DNA of 64,000 bases, from positions 124,001 to 188,000 of the forward strand of contig NZ_WBIQ01000008.1 of the NCBI RefSeq assembly GCF_009749405.1, given 5' to 3'. The DNA is from Agromyces lapidis. GTDB lineage: Bacteria > Actinomycetota > Actinomycetes > Actinomycetales > Microbacteriaceae. The notes below the pieces were generated by a model. That model saw only the letters and a program-made list of their open reading frames with translations, was not told the origin of the DNA and made no database searches. The position numbers were made by a program, and so were the translations under genes. Every line of letters begins with the position of its first letter. The stretch's first letter is position 1. Below, piece by piece: positions 24,625-32,340 of the stretch.

Positions 24625-24660
24625 GCGAAACGGCCCGGGCGTGAGCCCGGGCCGTTTCGC
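24625..24660. terminator. bidirectional terminator between convergent genes
   Basis: A perfect 16-bp stem (GCGAAACGGCCCGGGC and its complement) around GTGA. The outer AAAC/GTTT pairs give a short U-run on both strands. It serves the VWA gene from the left and the DHA2 transporter gene from the right. Confidence 0.85.
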
Positions 24661-24712
24661 CGCTTCAGCCGGCGGCACCGGTCGGCGGGAGAGGTCGGCC
24701 GCCGCGCACGCC

Positions 24713-26251
24713 TCAGTGGGCGACCGGTGCCCCCTGCTCCATGTCGGCGGGCTTGCGCACGAAGAACGCGCCGACGACCGCGATGAGCGAGATGATCGCG
24801 CCCACGAGGAACGCCGCGCGGATGCCGGCCGCCTCGGCCGCGATCGCCTCGGCGCCGCCCGCCGCGACGGTCGCGGTGCGGGAGGTCATCACCGTGATGA
24901 ACAGCGCCGTGCCCGCCGCACCGGCGACCTGCTGGATCGTGCCGAGGATCGCCGAACCGTGCGAGTAGAACCGCGGCTCGACCGAGCCGAGCGCCGAGGT
25001 GAACAGCGGGGTGAAGGTGAACGCCAGCGCGGTCGACATGACGATGTGCGCGATCAGCACGAGCCAGGGCGGGGTCGACTCGGTGACGAGGGTGAGACTC
25101 CACAGCACCGCCGAGACGCCGATCGCGCCGGGCACGAGCAGCGGCGTCGGGCCGAGGCGGTCGTAGAGCCGGCCGACGGTCGGCCCGAAGAGCCCCATGA
25201 TGAGCCCGCCCGGCAGCAGCAGGAGGCCGGTCATGAGCGGCTCGAGCCCGAGCACGTTCTGCAGGTAGATCGGCAGCAGGATGATGGTGCCGAACAGTGC
25301 GGCCATCATCACCGTCATGAGGCCGATCGAGATAGCGAAGTTGCGCGAGCCGAAGGTGCGCAGGTCGAGCAGCGCGCGATCGCTGCGCTGCAGGGCGAGC
25401 TGCCGCAGGATGAAGGCGGCGATGCCGGCGACGCCGACCCCGATCGAGACCCACATGGCGGTCTGGTCGGCGGGGGAGCGGCCGCTCACGACGCCGCCGA
25501 CGAGGCTCAGGCCGTAGACGAGCCCGCCGAAGCCGAGTGCCGAGAGCACGACCGAGAAGGCGTCGATCGGCAGCTCGCGGGTCTCGCTGACGTTCTCGAC
25601 GCGGCGGATGCCGATGACGAGCATGACGAGCGCGATCGGCAGCACGAGCCAGAACATGAACCGCCACGACAGGAACGTCAGGATGACGCCAGAGATCGTG
25701 GGGCCGATGGCGGGCGCGACCGACATGACGATCGAGACCCGGCCCATGAAGCGGCCGCGGTCGGCGGGCGCGACGAGCGTCATGAGGGTCGTCATCAGCA
25801 GCGGCATCATGATCGCCGTGCCGGTGGCCTGCACGACGCGGGCGCCGAGCAGCACCTCGAAGCCCGGGGCGAGCGCCGCGATGAGCGTGCCGGCCGAGAA
25901 GAGGCTCATCGCGAGGATGAACACCGGCCGCGTCGGGATGCGCTGCAGCAGGAACCCCGTGATGGGGATGACGACCGCCATCGTCAGCATGAACGCCGTG
26001 GTGAGCCACTGAGCGGCGGAGAGCGTGATGTCGAGGTCGACGACGAGGTGCGGGATCGCGACGCCCATGATCGTCTCGTTGAGGAAGACGACGAAGGTCG
26101 CGGCGAGGAGCAGCCAGATGACCCGCGAGTTGCGGGCGCCGTGCTCGGGCTGGTGGGCGACGACCGCCGCGTCTTGGGCGGCGGCCTCGGCGCTGATCGC
26201 CGGGGTGGATGCGGTCGAGGGATCGAGGTCGGATACGGCGCGTTCGGTCAC
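24713..26251 (-). CDS. DHA2 family MFS multidrug efflux permease
   Basis: 512 residues with 14 hydrophobic segments, the DHA2 topology. Motif A-like GFLLQRIPTRPVF sits between helices 2 and 3. Motif B is MPLLMTTLMTLVAPADRGRFMG, and motif C in helix 5 reads MSVAPAIGPTISGVI, the antiporter signature. Helix 1 holds FVVFLNETIMGVAIPHL, close to the drug/H+ antiporter D1 motif. It probably exports amphipathic drugs in exchange for protons. The GTG start at 26251 follows a TTG-initiated possibility 81 bp upstream; I prefer GTG because conservation begins after it, but neither has a good ribosome-binding site. It lies downstream of the NAD operon, separated by a hairpin and about 185 bp. Confidence 0.9.
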   Translation of the reverse strand: MTERAVSDLDPSTASTPAISAEAAAQDAAVVAHQPEHGARNSRVIWLLLAATFVVFLNETIMGVAIPHLVVDLDITLSAAQWLTTAFMLTMAVVIPITGFLLQRIPTRPVFILAMSLFSAGTLIAALAPGFEVLLGARVVQATGTAIMMPLLMTTLMTLVAPADRGRFMGRVSIVMSVAPAIGPTISGVILTFLSWRFMFWLVLPIALVMLVIGIRRVENVSETRELPIDAFSVVLSALGFGGLVYGLSLVGGVVSGRSPADQTAMWVSIGVGVAGIAAFILRQLALQRSDRALLDLRTFGSRNFAISIGLMTVMMAALFGTIILLPIYLQNVLGLEPLMTGLLLLPGGLIMGLFGPTVGRLYDRLGPTPLLVPGAIGVSAVLWSLTLVTESTPPWLVLIAHIVMSTALAFTFTPLFTSALGSVEPRFYSHGSAILGTIQQVAGAAGTALFITVMTSRTATVAAGGAEAIAAEAAGIRAAFLVGAIISLIAVVGAFFVRKPADMEQGAPVAH

Positions 26252-26385
26252 TGCGGTGAGTCCAATCGAGATCGGCGCGGGCGCGCCGGAGTCAGGCGTC
26301 GAAACGTGAGAGAGATCGAATAGGTGGGTCAACCCGCGAGGGGCGACGCGCTATTCCCAGATGCCGAGATCGATCGGAATGCATG

Positions 26386-26413
26386 GAACGCGGTCGCCGT
26401 GGTGACCGCGTTC
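26386..26413 (-). terminator. probable terminator of the NAD operon
   Basis: A 10-bp perfect stem GAACGCGGTC / GACCGCGTTC with an 8-nt loop, about 23 bp past the stop of the 46-residue gene. There is no U-tract. Confidence 0.5.
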
Positions 26414-26435
26414 ATGAGAGAAGCGGGGTCGCGGG

Positions 26436-26576
26436 TTACGGTGCCGGGGCCGGACCGTCGGTCGGCGTCGGGCGAGGCAGCCAGCCCTCGAGCAGCTGCT
26501 CTTCGGGGGCCAGTTCGTTCTCGACGCGACGGTCGCGCACGGCGTCGTCGGCGGGGGTGGGAGTGGAATCGCTCAT
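26436..26576 (-). CDS. 46-residue acidic protein coupled to the cysteine desulfurase
   Basis: 46 residues, strongly acidic and Pro-rich, with the run DDAVRDRRVENELAPEEQLL in the middle and GWLPRPTPTDG near the end. Its ATG overlaps the stop of the cysteine desulfurase gene (ATGA), which argues that it is a real, co-translated gene. There is no signal peptide, membrane segment or cysteine. I do not recognise the family. Position at the end of the NAD operon is the only clue to a role; a small partner of the desulfurase or of NadA is possible but unproven. Confidence 0.65.
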   Translation of the reverse strand: MSDSTPTPADDAVRDRRVENELAPEEQLLEGWLPRPTPTDGPAPAP

Positions 26577-27718
26577 GGCGACACGATACCGCGCACGGCC
26601 GACACCGCACGGGACACGGCGGTCGCGGCATCCTCGATCTCGTTCGCCGTCGTCGACGAGCCGAGCGTGAATCGAACGGCGGTCTGCGCGAGTTCGGCGG
26701 GCACGCCGATCGCCGTGAGCACGTGGGAGGGCTCGTCGCTGCCCGCGGCGCAGGCCGATCCGCTCGAGCAGACGACGCCGTCGCGCTCGAGCTCGAGCAG
26801 CACGGCCTCGCCGCTCGTGCCGGGGAAGACGAAGGACACCGTGCCCGGCAGCCGCCGCGTCGCATCGCCGGTGAGCCGGGCGTCGGGCACCTCGTCGAGC
26901 ACGCGCGCCGTGAGCCGGTCGCCGAGCGCGCCGACCCGGGCGGAGGCCGAGGCGCGCTCGGCCTCCGCGAGCCGCAGGGCCGTCGCGAAGGCGACCGCAC
27001 CGGCCACGTTCTCGGTGCCCGAACGTCGCCCGCGCTCCTGGCCGCCGCCGTGCAGCACCGCTTCGATCGGCAGCCTGCCGCGCACGATGAGTGCGCCAGT
27101 GCCCTTCGGCGCGCCCACCTTGTGCCCGGCGAGCGAGAGTGCGTCGACGCCGAGCGCACCGAGCGGGAGGGGGAGCCGGCCGGCCGCCTGCACGGCGTCG
27201 CTGTGCATCAGCGCGCCCCGCTCGTGCGCGAGCGCCGCGAGCTCTGCGACGGGCTGCACGGTGCCGATCTCGTTGTTCGCGAGCTGCACCGAGACGAGGG
27301 CGGTGTCGGGCCGCAGCACGGCGGCGAGCGCCTCGGGCGTGACCAGGCCCGCGGCGTCGACCGCGACCTCCGAGACCTCGAATCCGTGATGGCGCGCGAG
27401 GTAGGCGGCCGATTCGAGCACCGCCTCGTGCTCGATCGGCGAGACGACGAGATGGCGGCCGCGCGGCGAGGCCAGCGCGAGGCCCTTCACAGCGAGGTTG
27501 TCGGCCTCGGTGCCGCCGCTCGTGAACACGACGTCGCCCGGGCGGGCCCCCACGACCTCGGCGACCGCGAGGCGCGCGGCGGCGAGGGCGCGGGCGGCCT
27601 CGTCGCCGAGCCCGTGCCGGCTCGACGGGTTGCCGAACGCCCCGGTCAGGTACGGCCACATCGCCTCGAGCGCCTCGCGGCGAACTGGCGTCGTCGCCGC
27701 GTGGTCGAGGTAGATCAC
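26573..27718 (-). CDS. cysteine desulfurase (NifS/IscS type) of the NAD operon
   Basis: 381 residues, fold-type I PLP enzyme. The N-terminus YLDHAATTPVRREALEAM is typical of NifS/IscS. The PLP lysine is in SLAGHKVGAPKG and the mobile catalytic Cys in VCSSGSACAAGSDEPSHV. It removes sulfur from cysteine as enzyme persulfide. Its GTG overlaps the nadC stop (GTGA). In actinobacterial and Bacillus nad loci such a desulfurase supplies sulfur for the 4Fe-4S cluster of quinolinate synthase; the coupling here points to the same job, by inference. No Fe-S scaffold gene is in the window. Confidence 0.92.
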   Translation of the reverse strand: MIYLDHAATTPVRREALEAMWPYLTGAFGNPSSRHGLGDEAARALAAARLAVAEVVGARPGDVVFTSGGTEADNLAVKGLALASPRGRHLVVSPIEHEAVLESAAYLARHHGFEVSEVAVDAAGLVTPEALAAVLRPDTALVSVQLANNEIGTVQPVAELAALAHERGALMHSDAVQAAGRLPLPLGALGVDALSLAGHKVGAPKGTGALIVRGRLPIEAVLHGGGQERGRRSGTENVAGAVAFATALRLAEAERASASARVGALGDRLTARVLDEVPDARLTGDATRRLPGTVSFVFPGTSGEAVLLELERDGVVCSSGSACAAGSDEPSHVLTAIGVPAELAQTAVRFTLGSSTTANEIEDAATAVSRAVSAVRGIVSP

Positions 27719-28605
27719 GGGTGCCCCGCGGCGGCGGCGGGCGTCGAAGCCGCCGCCTCGACGACGACGTCGAGCCCGAGGTCGAGCGAGCGCACCGAAT
27801 GCGTCAGCGCCCCGACCGAGATCACGTCGACGCCGGTGGCGGCGATCGCGGCGACCGTGTCGAGCGACACCCCGCCAGAGGCCTCCACGATCGCGCGGCC
27901 CGCGACGAGTGCGACGCCGTCGACGAGCTGGTCGGTCGTGAAGTTGTCGAGCATGATCGTGTCGGCGCCGCCGGCCAGCACCGCTTCGATCTGGTCGAGG
28001 CGGTCGACCTCGACCTCGAGGTGGGCGGTGTGGGGCATCCGATCGCGCGCCGCGCGCAGCGCTGCGGCGAGGTCCGCGCCGTCGGCCGTGAGCACGGCGA
28101 GGTGGTTGTCCTTCGCCATGATCGCGTCGGAGAGCGAGCGCCGGTGGTTGCGCCCGCCGCCGTCGCGCACGGCCTGCCGTTCGAGGCTGCGCAGGCCAGG
28201 CGTCGTCTTGCGGGTGTCGACGATGCGCGCCCGGGTGCCCGCGGCGGCGGCGACGTAGCGCGCCGTCAGCGTCGCGATGCCCGACATGCGCTGCACGAGG
28301 TTGAGGCCCACGCGTTCGGCGCGCAGGATGCCTCGCGCCGGCCCCTGCACGCGCGCGAGCACCCGGCCCGCGGCGAAGGGCTCGCCGTCGGCGGCGAGCT
28401 GCTCGACGTCGATGCGCGCGTCGATGAGCCGGAACGCCGCCGCGAACACCTCGATGCCGCTGAGCACGCCCGGTTCGCGGGCCACGAGCTCGGCCGTCGC
28501 GGTCGCCGCCTGCGGGATCAGCGTCTCGCTCGTGAGGTCGCCCCAGGGGGCGTCCTCGTCGAGGGCCATAGTCACGATGCGGTCGATCTCACGGGCTTCG
28601 GTCAT
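27715..28605 (-). CDS. nadC: nicotinate-nucleotide pyrophosphorylase (carboxylating)
   Basis: 296 residues, quinolinate phosphoribosyltransferase. It converts quinolinate plus PRPP to nicotinate mononucleotide with loss of CO2. Key segments: EDAPWGDLTSETL at the N-terminus; RVGLNLVQRMSGIATLT; the substrate motif ARIVDTRKTTPGLRSLERQAV; RNHRRSLSDAIMAKDNHL; and the barrel strands LEVEVDRLDQ and DTIMLDNF. In most relatives the sequence is KQAVRxGGGxNHRxGLxDxxLIKDNH, so ERQAV and the Ser in RRSLSD are mild variants. The start overlaps the nadB stop (TGATG) and the stop overlaps the desulfurase start, so the operon is tightly coupled. Confidence 0.95.
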   Translation of the reverse strand: MTEAREIDRIVTMALDEDAPWGDLTSETLIPQAATATAELVAREPGVLSGIEVFAAAFRLIDARIDVEQLAADGEPFAAGRVLARVQGPARGILRAERVGLNLVQRMSGIATLTARYVAAAAGTRARIVDTRKTTPGLRSLERQAVRDGGGRNHRRSLSDAIMAKDNHLAVLTADGADLAAALRAARDRMPHTAHLEVEVDRLDQIEAVLAGGADTIMLDNFTTDQLVDGVALVAGRAIVEASGGVSLDTVAAIAATGVDVISVGALTHSVRSLDLGLDVVVEAAASTPAAAAGHP

Positions 28606-30182
28606 CAGGCGGCCTCCAGTTCGGGAGCGGGTGCGGTTGCGGGGTCGTCGAGGCGGAAGTGCGCGCCCGTGCTCCCGCGCCGCGCGATCGCCGCGGCGAC
28701 GGTGAGGCGCGCGAGATCGAGCAGGTTGCGGTCCTCGGCGCTCCGGCGATCGCGCACCTCGGGTGCGCGCCAGCCGTCGAGCTGTTCGGATGCCGCGCGC
28801 AGCCCCCGTTCGTCGCGCTCGAGCCCGACCTGCTCCCACATGAGGTCCTGTAGGGCCGAGCGGTCGACGCTGCTGCTGCTGCTGCTGCTGCTTGTGCAGG
28901 AGATCTGCTCTGGCGCGAGCTGTGGGGCCCTGCCGGTGCAGTTCTCCTGCACAAGCAGCACCGGCAGCACCGGCGGCACCGGCTCCGCTGACTGCTGGGC
29001 CGGGTCGCCCGCGATCGCGCGTGCGACCCGCTCGGCGAACACCGCGGCCTCGAGCAGCGAGTTCGAGGCGAGCCGGTTCGCGCCGTGCACGCCCGTGCGG
29101 GCGCACTCGCCGACGGCGTAGAGGCCCGGCAGGCTCGTGCGTCCGTCGAGGTCGGTGGCGACGCCGCCCATCGCGTAGTGCGCCGCGGGCGTCACGGGCA
29201 CGGGCTCGCGGCCCCAGTCGATTCCGGCGTCGCGCACCACGCGGTCGAGCCCGGGGAAGCGTTCGGCGAGGAACGCCGCGCCGAGGCCGGTCGCGTCGAG
29301 GCGCGCGGGCGCACCGCCCTGCTCGGCCATGCGCCGCCAGACCGCGCGGGCGACGACGTCGCGCGGTGCGAGCTCGGCGTCGGGATGCACCTCGGGCATG
29401 AACCGGTGGCCCGTCGCGTCGCGGAGCACCGCGCCGTCGCCGCGCACGGCCTCCGAGATGAGCGGCGTGCCGGGGGCGGCGAGCGCCGTCGGGTGGAACT
29501 GCGTGAACTCGAGGTCGGCGACGGCCGCGCCCGCACGCCACGCGGCGGCGACGCCGTCGCCGGTCGCGACGTCGGGATTGGTGGTGTGCCGGTAGAGGCG
29601 GCCGCTGCCGCCCGTCGCGAGCACGACCGCGTCGGCGCGTCGCTCGACGATCGCACCGTGCTCGTCGAGGAGGCGGGCGCCGACGACGCCCGCCCGCCCG
29701 TCGGCGCCGCGTTCGACGAGGAGGTCGAGGAGCATGGTGCGTTCGTCGATGCGCACCGCGCGCCGGCGCACCGTGCCGACGAGGGCCGCCTCGATGGCCG
29801 CGCCGGTCGCGTCGCCGCCGGCGTGCACGATGCGGGCGCGCGAGTGCGCGGCCTCGAGTCCGCGGGAGAGGCCCGAGTCGCCGCGGTCGAATGCGACCCC
29901 GAAGCGGATCAGGTCGCGCACCCGCGCCGGACCCTCGTCGCACAGCACCCGCACGGCCACGGGGTCGGCGAGTCCCGCCCCCGCGGCGAGCGTGTCGGCG
30001 ACGTGCCGGGCGGCCGAGTCGTCGGGGAAGAGCGCCGCGGCGATGCCGCCCTGCGCGTACCTCGTGTTCGTCTCGGCGAGCTCGGTCTTCGTGACGAGCT
30101 CGACCGAGCAGCCGGCATCGGCCGAGCGCACCGCCGCCCACAGGCCCGCGATGCCGCCGCCGATGACGAGCACGCGCGTCAT
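28605..30182 (-). CDS. nadB: L-aspartate oxidase with a low-complexity insertion
   Basis: 525 residues. The FAD domain begins VLVIGGGIAGLWAAVRSADAG and contains TRYAQGGIAAAL. The active-site region HPTALAAPGTPLISEAVRGDGAVL and ARTGVHGANRLASNSLLEA are conserved. It oxidises aspartate to iminoaspartate for NadA. Between the cap/FAD part and the C-terminal helical domain (DLMWEQVGLERDERGL onward) lies an odd segment (about residues 399-438): a Pro-Val-Leu repeat, two cysteine-containing stretches LLVQENCTG and EQISCTS, then eight serines. At DNA level this is a 73-bp palindrome bracketed by tandem repeats. The reading frame stays open and both flanking domains look intact, so the protein is probably functional. 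The gene is 1 bp from nadA. Confidence 0.93.
   Translation of the reverse strand: MTRVLVIGGGIAGLWAAVRSADAGCSVELVTKTELAETNTRYAQGGIAAALFPDDSAARHVADTLAAGAGLADPVAVRVLCDEGPARVRDLIRFGVAFDRGDSGLSRGLEAAHSRARIVHAGGDATGAAIEAALVGTVRRRAVRIDERTMLLDLLVERGADGRAGVVGARLLDEHGAIVERRADAVVLATGGSGRLYRHTTNPDVATGDGVAAAWRAGAAVADLEFTQFHPTALAAPGTPLISEAVRGDGAVLRDATGHRFMPEVHPDAELAPRDVVARAVWRRMAEQGGAPARLDATGLGAAFLAERFPGLDRVVRDAGIDWGREPVPVTPAAHYAMGGVATDLDGRTSLPGLYAVGECARTGVHGANRLASNSLLEAAVFAERVARAIAGDPAQQSAEPVPPVLPVLLVQENCTGRAPQLAPEQISCTSSSSSSSSVDRSALQDLMWEQVGLERDERGLRAASEQLDGWRAPEVRDRRSAEDRNLLDLARLTVAAAIARRGSTGAHFRLDDPATAPAPELEAA
28869..28892 (-). repeat. (AGC)8 trinucleotide run in nadB
   Basis: Eight AGC triplets on the coding strand encode eight serines directly beside the 73-bp palindrome. 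All codons are identical, so the run looks like a recent slippage product. Its last triplets form part of the palindrome arm. Confidence 0.9.
28887..28959. repeat. 73-bp palindromic element inside the nadB reading frame
   Basis: The arms GCTGCTTGTGCAGGAGA (28887-28903) and its exact complement (28943-28959) are 17 bp each. Pairing continues inward after one mismatch (CTGC/GCAG), another mismatch, and further GC pairs, so the whole element folds into one long hairpin. The nadB strand encodes LLVQENCTG...EQISCTSS through it without a stop. On the other side of the element, 28956-28981, the 9-mer CAGCACCGG is repeated about three times. No second copy is seen in this window. Confidence 0.8.
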
Positions 30183-30183
30183 G

Positions 30184-31521
30184 TCAGGCTCCGACGGGTG
30201 CGGTCGTGGGAGCCGGGGGCTTCGCCGCCAGCATGCGCTCGAGTGCGAGGCGGGCGGGCTCGGCGACGTCGGCCGGCACCTGGATGCGGTTGACGACGCG
30301 CCCGGCGACGAGCTCTTCGAGCACCCAGGCGAGGTAGCCGGGATGGATCCGGTACATCGTGGAGCACGGGCACACGACCGGGTCGAGGCAGAAGATCTCG
30401 TGCTCGGGGTGCTCGGCCGCGAGGCGCTGCACGAGGTTGATCTCGGTGCCGATCGCGAAGGTCGACCCGGCGGGGGCGGCCTGGATCGCCTTCACGATGA
30501 AGTCGGTCGACCCCGCGGCATCCGCTGCATCGACGACGGGCATCGGGCACTCGGGGTGCACGATGACCTGCACGCCCGGGTGCGACGCGCGCGCCGCGGC
30601 GATCTGGTCGACCGTGAAGCGCTTGTGCACCGAGCAGAATCCGTGCCAGAGGATCACCCGTGCGTCGTCGAGCTCGTCGGAGGAGGAACCGCCCAGCGCC
30701 TTGCGGGGGTTCCACATCGGCATCTGCTCGAGCGGCACGCCCATCGCCTTCGCCGTGTTGCGGCCGAGGTGCTGGTCGGGGAAGAACAGCACCCGCTGCC
30801 CGCGCTCGAAGGCCTGCTCGAGCACGACTCGCGCATTCGAGGAGGTGCAGACGATGCCGCCGTGCCGCCCGACGAAGCCCTTGAGGGCCGCCGAGGAGTT
30901 CATGTAGGTGACCGGGATGACCGGCACCCGCCCCGTGGCATCCGGCGCGTCGAGGTCGCCGTAGACCTCGGCGAGCTGCTCCCAGCACTCCTCGACCGAG
31001 CTCTCGTCGGCCATGTCGGCCATCGAGCAGCCCGCGGCGAGGTTCGGCAGGATCACGGCCTGTTCGGGGCGCGAGAGGAGGTCGGCGGTCTCGGCCATGA
31101 AGTGCACGCCGCAGAACACGATCGCCTCGGCGTCGGGCCGCGTGAGCGCCGCGTTCGCGAGCTGGAACGAGTCGCCCACGAAGTCGGCGTGCTCGACCAC
31201 CTCGTCGCGCTGGTAGAAGTGTCCGAGCACGACGACGCGGTCGCCGAGCGTCGCCTTCGCGGCGCGGATGCGCGCGTGCAGCTCGTCGTCGCTCGCGTTG
31301 CGGTAGGCCTCGGGCAGGGCGCCCTGGCGGGGCGAACCGGTCGGGATGACGTCGCCCATCGAGGCGCCGGGGCCGTAGCCGGCGGGGCCGGCGTCGAACT
31401 CCCAGGGCCCGGCGGCGAGCTCGGGTGCGCAGCTCGCCCCCTCGGCCGCTCCTGCGGCGATGAGCTTCAGGCTGCGATCGACGGAGGCCGCGCGGCGGAC
31501 GTCGGGGTTCGTGATGGTCAT
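30184..31521 (-). CDS. nadA: quinolinate synthase
   Basis: 445 residues. NadA condenses iminoaspartate with dihydroxyacetone phosphate to quinolinate, using an oxygen-sensitive 4Fe-4S cluster. Three candidate cluster cysteines are in IVFCGVHFMAE (about 135), VHPECPMPVV (about 320) and VVCPCSTMY (about 383). The substrate-binding strings VTYMNSSAALKGF, CTSSNARVVLEQAF and FFPDQHLGRNTA are present. The first about 75 residues are a variable extension usual in actinobacterial NadA. The ATG overlaps the stop of the Nudix-type regulator (ATGA); nadB starts 1 bp after the stop. The cysteine desulfurase at the end of the operon probably serves this cluster. Confidence 0.96.
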   Translation of the reverse strand: MTITNPDVRRAASVDRSLKLIAAGAAEGASCAPELAAGPWEFDAGPAGYGPGASMGDVIPTGSPRQGALPEAYRNASDDELHARIRAAKATLGDRVVVLGHFYQRDEVVEHADFVGDSFQLANAALTRPDAEAIVFCGVHFMAETADLLSRPEQAVILPNLAAGCSMADMADESSVEECWEQLAEVYGDLDAPDATGRVPVIPVTYMNSSAALKGFVGRHGGIVCTSSNARVVLEQAFERGQRVLFFPDQHLGRNTAKAMGVPLEQMPMWNPRKALGGSSSDELDDARVILWHGFCSVHKRFTVDQIAAARASHPGVQVIVHPECPMPVVDAADAAGSTDFIVKAIQAAPAGSTFAIGTEINLVQRLAAEHPEHEIFCLDPVVCPCSTMYRIHPGYLAWVLEELVAGRVVNRIQVPADVAEPARLALERMLAAKPPAPTTAPVGA

Positions 31522-32225
31522 GAGGCGGGCCTCTCGCTCTGGAACGGTTCTCGGTCGTCGGCCGTGCGGGTGGCCGAGGGGTCGTAGCGGTAGAGCTTCG
31601 GCGGGCGGTGCGCGGCACCCGCCTGGAACTCGCCGGTCTCGCGGAGGCGGCCGGAGGCGATCATCGTGCGCCGGAAGTTCGCGGGATCGAGGCTGCGCTG
31701 GAGGACCGCCTCGTAGACCTCGCGCAGTTCGGCGAGCGTGAAGGTGCCGCCGAGGAACGCGTGCGCGATCTCGGTGTACTCGACCTTCGTGCGCAGCCGC
31801 CAGAGCGCGTACTCGACGATGCGGTTGTGATCGAACGCGAGCCCGGGCAGCGTGTCGGCGGGAACCCAGCGCACGTTCGGGCCGGCAGCGGCGCGCGCCG
31901 CCTCGTCGCTCTGCACGAGCGCCCAGTAGACGACCGAGACGACGCGGGCGTCGGGGGAGCGGTTGACCTCGCCGAAGGTGTAGAGCTGCTCGAGGTACTT
32001 CGGCGCGAGCCCGGTGGTCGCTCGCAGGGTGCGGGCCGCGGCGACCTCGAGCTCCTCGTTGACGGGGAGCCAGCCGCCGGGCAGCGCCCACAGACCGAGT
32101 TGCGGTTCGCGGGTACGGCGGACGAGCGGGGTCCAGAGCACGGCCCGGCCGGCGGCGCCGGGGCGCAGCGTGAAGATCACCGTCGAGACGGCGAGCCTGG
32201 TCGGTGCGTCGAGCTGGTGCGGCAT
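31518..32225 (-). CDS. nrtR: NrtR-like Nudix-domain transcriptional regulator of NAD synthesis
   Basis: 235 residues. The N-terminal half is a Nudix fold, but the catalytic box is broken: the stretch PGGWLPVNEELEVAAARTLR-ATTG lacks the REUXEE acidic residues needed for metal binding, so hydrolysis is unlikely. The C-terminal half (about 145-210; YTEIAHAFLGGTFTLAELREVYE, then LDPANFRRTMIASGRL) is the winged helix of the NrtR group. Such proteins bind ADP-ribose or NAD-derived ligands in the dead Nudix pocket and repress NAD genes. It heads the operon and is coupled to nadA (ATGA). A perfect inverted repeat lies 34 bp upstream. The gene symbol is given by domain architecture and context. Confidence 0.85.
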   Translation of the reverse strand: MPHQLDAPTRLAVSTVIFTLRPGAAGRAVLWTPLVRRTREPQLGLWALPGGWLPVNEELEVAAARTLRATTGLAPKYLEQLYTFGEVNRSPDARVVSVVYWALVQSDEAARAAAGPNVRWVPADTLPGLAFDHNRIVEYALWRLRTKVEYTEIAHAFLGGTFTLAELREVYEAVLQRSLDPANFRRTMIASGRLRETGEFQAGAAHRPPKLYRYDPSATRTADDREPFQSERPAS

Positions 32226-32258
32226 CCCTCGGTCCTTCCTGCCTGCGGCCGGCCGCTT

Positions 32259-32281
32259 CTTCGAGTCAATCTGACTCGAAG
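32259..32281. promoter_or_regulatory. probable NrtR operator
   Basis: Perfect 10-bp arms CTTCGAGTCA and TGACTCGAAG separated by ATC, 34 bp upstream of nrtR. On the minus strand a TAAGCT hexamer (32299-32294) would place the transcript start just before this palindrome. Hairpin termination of the upstream patatin gene is the alternative, but no U-tract follows. Confidence 0.65.
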
Positions 32282-32340
32282 TGCGACGAGGTCAGCTTAC
32301 AGTCGTGTTGACCAGAAGGCGAACCGGAGGCCTGCCCGGC

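Noticed and set aside
26252..26435. Extra coding region between the DHA2 gene and the NAD operon
   Set aside because: No frame with a ribosome-binding site. Only a TTG-initiated extension of the transporter and a terminator hairpin are visible.
27721..29121. Open plus-strand frame across nadC and the palindrome in nadB
   Set aside because: No ribosome-binding site or family pattern. It is fully antisense to two coupled enzyme genes.
32259..32281. Palindrome upstream of nrtR read as a terminator for the patatin gene
   Set aside because: It has no U-tract and lies immediately upstream of a regulator gene, so operator is the better reading. Not fully excluded.
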